A model generated the notes under the pieces. It was not told where the DNA came from. It searched no databases and saw nothing but the letters and a program-made list of their open reading frames with translations. A program made the translations under genes and the position numbers. Of a stretch of 64,000 nucleotides of DNA, positions 61,097 through 64,000 are shown one piece after another (within the stretch, counting starts at the first letter, position 1; every line of letters starts with the position of its first letter). Source of the stretch: Plasmodiophora brassicae (lineage: Eukaryota; Endomyxa; Phytomyxea; Plasmodiophorida; Plasmodiophoridae); NCBI GenBank assembly GCA_039704465.1, contig JASFAU010000017.1, forward strand, positions 620,001 through 684,000, given 5' to 3'.

Positions 61097-62187
61097 TCAA
61101 TGCCGCGGGGTCCACCATCGCCGACGAACGGGGCGTCCGGCGCTCCATTCTTCCGATGACGAGCCAATATCCTCACCCGCCGGTCCGTATCGCTGTCTCA
61201 GCAACAGCACGATGTCGTGGAAGCCTTTCTCCTCAGCGATACGCAACGCAGTCTGGTGGGCGACGTCTTCTGCCTCGATGTCGATATCGTCAGCCTGCAG
61301 CAGCGCCCTGACGACGTCTGCGCGGTTCAAGGAGACGGCCACGTGCAACGGCGTCTGCCCTTGCAGGTCGCGCGCATTGATAACATCAGCGTTTGCCGCG
61401 TCGACCAGTATCCGGACGACACGCGTGCGATCCCTCTGACAGGCATAGTGCAGCGGCGTCCACTGGCTACCGTCGCGCGCGTTGACCTCCGTTCCGGGCG
61501 CCCACACGAGCAACGCAGCAACGCAGCCGTCGTTCAGATGCCCGTTGTGGGCCGCCCAATGCAGCGGCGTCCATCGGTTCGATTCCACCGGGTTGACGTC
61601 GATGCCGAGCGCCTGCAGCAGCACCTCGGTGGCGTTGCAGTGGCCGTTCTTCGCGGCCCAATGCAACGCCGTCTTCCCGTCCCTGTCGGCCGCGTTGACC
61701 CGGATCGCCGGGTGCTCCAGAAACAGCTTGATGACGCCCGCGTGCCCATGTCGTGCGGTTCGATGCAACGCCGTGTTCCCGTCCCGGTCGGCCGCGTTGA
61801 CCAATTCGCGATCGGGCAGGTCGGCGACCCGGGTCCCAGGATGGTTCAGAAGCAGCTCCAGACTGCCAGGGTGCTGTCATCAACGCACGCTCAGATCAAA
61901 TCGCACTGTGCTGTTACCCGTTAGCTGGCCTGGATTCGGTCGTTCCTGGCCGAAATCGCATTGACGACAATGCCGGGGACGTTCGTCAGCAGTGCGACGA
62001 CCGCATCTTCGCCTTGCGATATCGCCCAGCCAAGAATGTTGTGCTTGTCGACCGGCCCACGTCGCGCGCTGCTGATCAGCATGGCGTTGCCGTCGTCTGC
62101 GTGGACGAGGACAACGTGGGCCCGACCTGCAGTTGAATACCCCCGATCGACCTCAACGTGCGTAAATGCTGTCGACAAAGACATCAT
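61097..62187 (-). pseudogene. SKP1/ankyrin paralogue F, N-terminally truncated and rearranged
   Basis: The 3' part (61097-61804) encodes six good ankyrin repeats, including TALHRTARHGHAGVIKLFLE, TALHWAAKNGHCNATEVLLQ, TPLHWAAHNGHLNDGCVAAL and TPLHYACQRDRTRVVRILVD. Its upstream part (61921-62187) has GNAMLISSARRGPVDKHNIL then GWAISQGEDAVVALLTNVPG, matching protein G, but ends in a stop. The link HPGSLELLLNHPGTRVADLP is in a third frame. The signal peptide and SKP1 region are absent. The repeats are very close to those of protein G, so the two are tandem duplicates. Confidence 0.78.
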
Positions 62188-62349
62188 GTACGCGCCCCTG
62201 CAGTACGTGGCAAGAGAAGGCGATCATTGCCTGACGGAGTTGCTGGTACATGCACGTTATATCGACATCAACGCGAGTGACCATGCCGGTCAAACGGCGC
62301 TGCGTCCGCCAGAAGCGCGTTGGCATTGTCAAAATAGCGCGAACAGGTG
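62159..62349 (+). pseudogene. ankyrin fragment in inverted orientation
   Basis: On the plus strand this reads CVNAVDKDIMYAPLQYVARE then GDHCLTELLVHARYIDINAS then DHAGQTALRPPE, a clear ankyrin unit and a half. It abuts the minus-strand paralogue F head to head, which marks an inversion breakpoint near 62155. Confidence 0.65.
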
Positions 62350-62852
62350 ACCACCTCAAGGGTCGGGTACGTTAATTGTATGCGGCCAGGCAGGCAGCCG
62401 GCGCTTGAGCAGCCTATCGATTCGACCTACTACAGTACTACCTTAGCGGTCGTCTTTCACAGTCCGGCGTGATGCTCTGTCCAGCGCGCGTTGTCTCCGG
62501 GTCGAGAGGCGCACGCTGCAGTGATCCGCAGTCGACCATTGCCTGATCAGAACAGCGCCAGGAACTGCGGTGCACCTCTCGAAGATGCGACCGATGATGG
62601 CAGCCGCCGACCTTGCACAGCGCCGATCGTCTTCTATACCGCGCCCTGATCACCGACGACGTCAGTCGCGACACACCTCGCCGTAGTCGAAACTCGCGAA
62701 GTTGAAGGAGGCTGAAGCGCGATACGAAAATGAACTGTATGACATGCGCAGCGGCCAGTATGGGAGCCAAGGGCGTCCACGTTGTATTATTCGTCGGATG
62801 ATCGGGCGCATCGACGTCAATTCCACGGCGCCCACCATCGTCGAACGGGGCG
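62350..62852. other. intergenic, no gene seen
   Basis: This lies between the rearranged paralogue F and the 3' end of protein G. Nothing recognisable. Confidence 0.45.
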
Positions 62853-64000
62853 TCAGACGCTCCCTTCTCCGGATGAGGAGCGAATATCCTGACCCGCCGA
62901 TTCGTAACGCCGCTCTCTCAGCAACATCGCGATATCGTGTAAGTCAATCTTCTCGGCGATATCCAACGCAGTCAGACCGGCGCGGTCGGTCGCCTCGATA
63001 TCGATATCGGCAGCCTGCAGCAGCGCCCTGACGACCTCAATACGATCCCAAGAGACGGCCAAGTGCAACGGCGTCCACAAGCGTCGACCGGGCGCGTTGA
63101 TGACATCAGAGTTTCCGTTGTTGACCAGTATCTGGACGACATGCAGGTGGTTCTGCTGACAGGCATAGTGCAGCGGTGTCCATCGTTTGCTGTCCGGCGC
63201 GTTGATCTCCATTCCGGGTGCCCGTACGAGTAACGCAGCGACGCAGCCGTGCCCATTGTGGGCCGCCCAATGCAGCGGCGTCCATCCGTTCGGGTCAATT
63301 CGATTGACGGCGATGTTGAGCCGACGTGCTGCTAGCAGCACCTCGGTGGCGTTGCAGTGGCCGTTCATCGCGGCCCAATGCAACGCCGTCTTCCCCTCAA
63401 CGTTGATCGCGTTGACGTCCATGTTCGTCGAGTACTCCAGAAACAGCTTGAGGACGCGCGCGTGTCCACGTCGTGCGGCCCAGTGCAACGGCGACATCCC
63501 GTAGACGTCGTCCGCGTTGACCAGCATGGTTGTCGCGGACCGCAGACGATTCCTTTCCTGGTCGGGCAGATCGCCGAGCCGGATCCACAGATGCTTCAGA
63601 AGCAGCTCCAGTACGTCAAGTTGCCACCGCTCGACTGCCAGGTGTAGACTACCGAAGGCATGAACTTCAACGCTGGGGACGTTCATCAGCAGTTCAACGA
63701 CGGCTTCTTCGCCCTGCGATATCGCCCAGCCAAGGACGTTGTGCTGGTCGACCCACGTCCCGCTGTTGATCAGCATGGCGTTGCCCTCGCCTGCGTAGAC
63801 GAGGGCAACGTGGACCTGGTTGACGATATCCTTCTGCTGTGGCGTGTGGGCAGCGCGATTCAATGCCGACATGCCAGGGTGGTGGCCGACGGCGGCCCAG
63901 AATACGCTCGGGTCGGTCAGAAGGGAACCCATCGAACAGTATTCGTCCCAGGTGCGCTTGGTCGACATGATTGCGGCCTCCAGCGATGGCATGCCCAGGT
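62853..64000 (-). CDS. SKP1-like/ankyrin protein G, 5' end beyond window
   Basis: The reading frame is open to the right edge. LGMPSLEAAIMSTKRTWDEY matches YLEMRPLTTTIMSTKRTW of protein A, so the ATG at 63992 is internal and the signal peptide and SKP1 N-terminus lie outside. Eight or so ankyrin repeats follow: NVLGWAISQGEEAVVELLMN, LHLAVERWQLDVLELLLKH, SPLHWAARRGHARVLKLFLE, TALHWAAMNGHCNATEVLL, TPLHWAAHNGHGCVAALLVR, TPLHYACQQNHLHVVQILVN, TPLHLAVSWDRIEVVRALLQ, TALDIAEKIDLHDIAMLLRE. It is longer than A, B or D and shares the most with the broken copy F. Confidence 0.82.
   Translation of the reverse strand, partial: LGMPSLEAAIMSTKRTWDEYCSMGSLLTDPSVFWAAVGHHPGMSALNRAAHTPQQKDIVNQVHVALVYAGEGNAMLINSGTWVDQHNVLGWAISQGEEAVVELLMNVPSVEVHAFGSLHLAVERWQLDVLELLLKHLWIRLGDLPDQERNRLRSATTMLVNADDVYGMSPLHWAARRGHARVLKLFLEYSTNMDVNAINVEGKTALHWAAMNGHCNATEVLLAARRLNIAVNRIDPNGWTPLHWAAHNGHGCVAALLVRAPGMEINAPDSKRWTPLHYACQQNHLHVVQILVNNGNSDVINAPGRRLWTPLHLAVSWDRIEVVRALLQAADIDIEATDRAGLTALDIAEKIDLHDIAMLLRERRYESAGQDIRSSSGEGSV

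Overview
The window is nuclear DNA from a eukaryote with a compact, GC-rich genome. The host genes carry many very short spliceosomal introns (about 45-75 nt, GT...AG, donors often GTACG). They encode eukaryote-only proteins (MRE11, RAD50, a BEACH-WD40 protein, an LMBR1-family protein, a GAT-domain protein, a PUB-domain protein). The left part is packed with LTR retrotransposons and DNA transposons. A family of secreted SKP1-like plus ankyrin proteins, the high GC and the gene density together suggest a parasitic protist; a plasmodiophorid (Rhizaria) such as Plasmodiophora is my best guess. That is inference; no rRNA or mitochondrial marker is present to prove it. Layout, 1-19.2 kb: a mobile-element graveyard. 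It holds a broken Ty1/copia element (1-2.2 kb) with two extra copies of its gag tail, a Tnp2/DUF4218-like scrap, and an apparently full-length Tc1/IS630-type transposon with 105-bp inverted repeats (5620-7783). Next come the 3' end of one chromodomain Ty3/gypsy element (8.07-9.06 kb), a 42-bp minisatellite, the 5' end of another gypsy copy (9.9-11.7 kb), a piggyBac-like relic (12.6-14.0 kb), and a very young 4,355-bp non-autonomous LTR element (14024-18378) filled by about 25 copies of a 147-bp satellite. Layout, 19.2-34.2 kb: conserved genes. On the minus strand are MRE11, an aquaporin, a methyltransferase and a giant ALFY/WDFY-type BEACH-WD40 gene; on the plus strand is a GAT-domain gene. 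Layout, 35-48.7 kb: a block of secreted SKP1-ankyrin genes and membrane or secreted proteins without close relatives that I recognise, interleaved with an LMBD2-like gene and a tail-anchored PUB-domain gene. Layout, 48.8-59.3 kb: RAD50, with about a dozen introns, then a large REJ/GPS/seven-transmembrane receptor resembling adhesion GPCRs. Layout, 59.3-64 kb: broken and rearranged SKP1-ankyrin paralogues and a dispersed repeat also present near 4.1 kb. How the parts relate: MRE11 and RAD50 form the nuclease-ATPase core of the MRN DNA-repair complex and lie 27 kb apart. The SKP1-ankyrin proteins look like single-chain adaptor/receptor modules for a cullin-RING ligase that carry secretion signals, a credible effector family. 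In the repeat region, two related LTR families show compensating base changes between an LTR segment and the primer-binding site. This points to Tf1-style self-primed reverse transcription, and the satellite-filled element uses the same chemistry.
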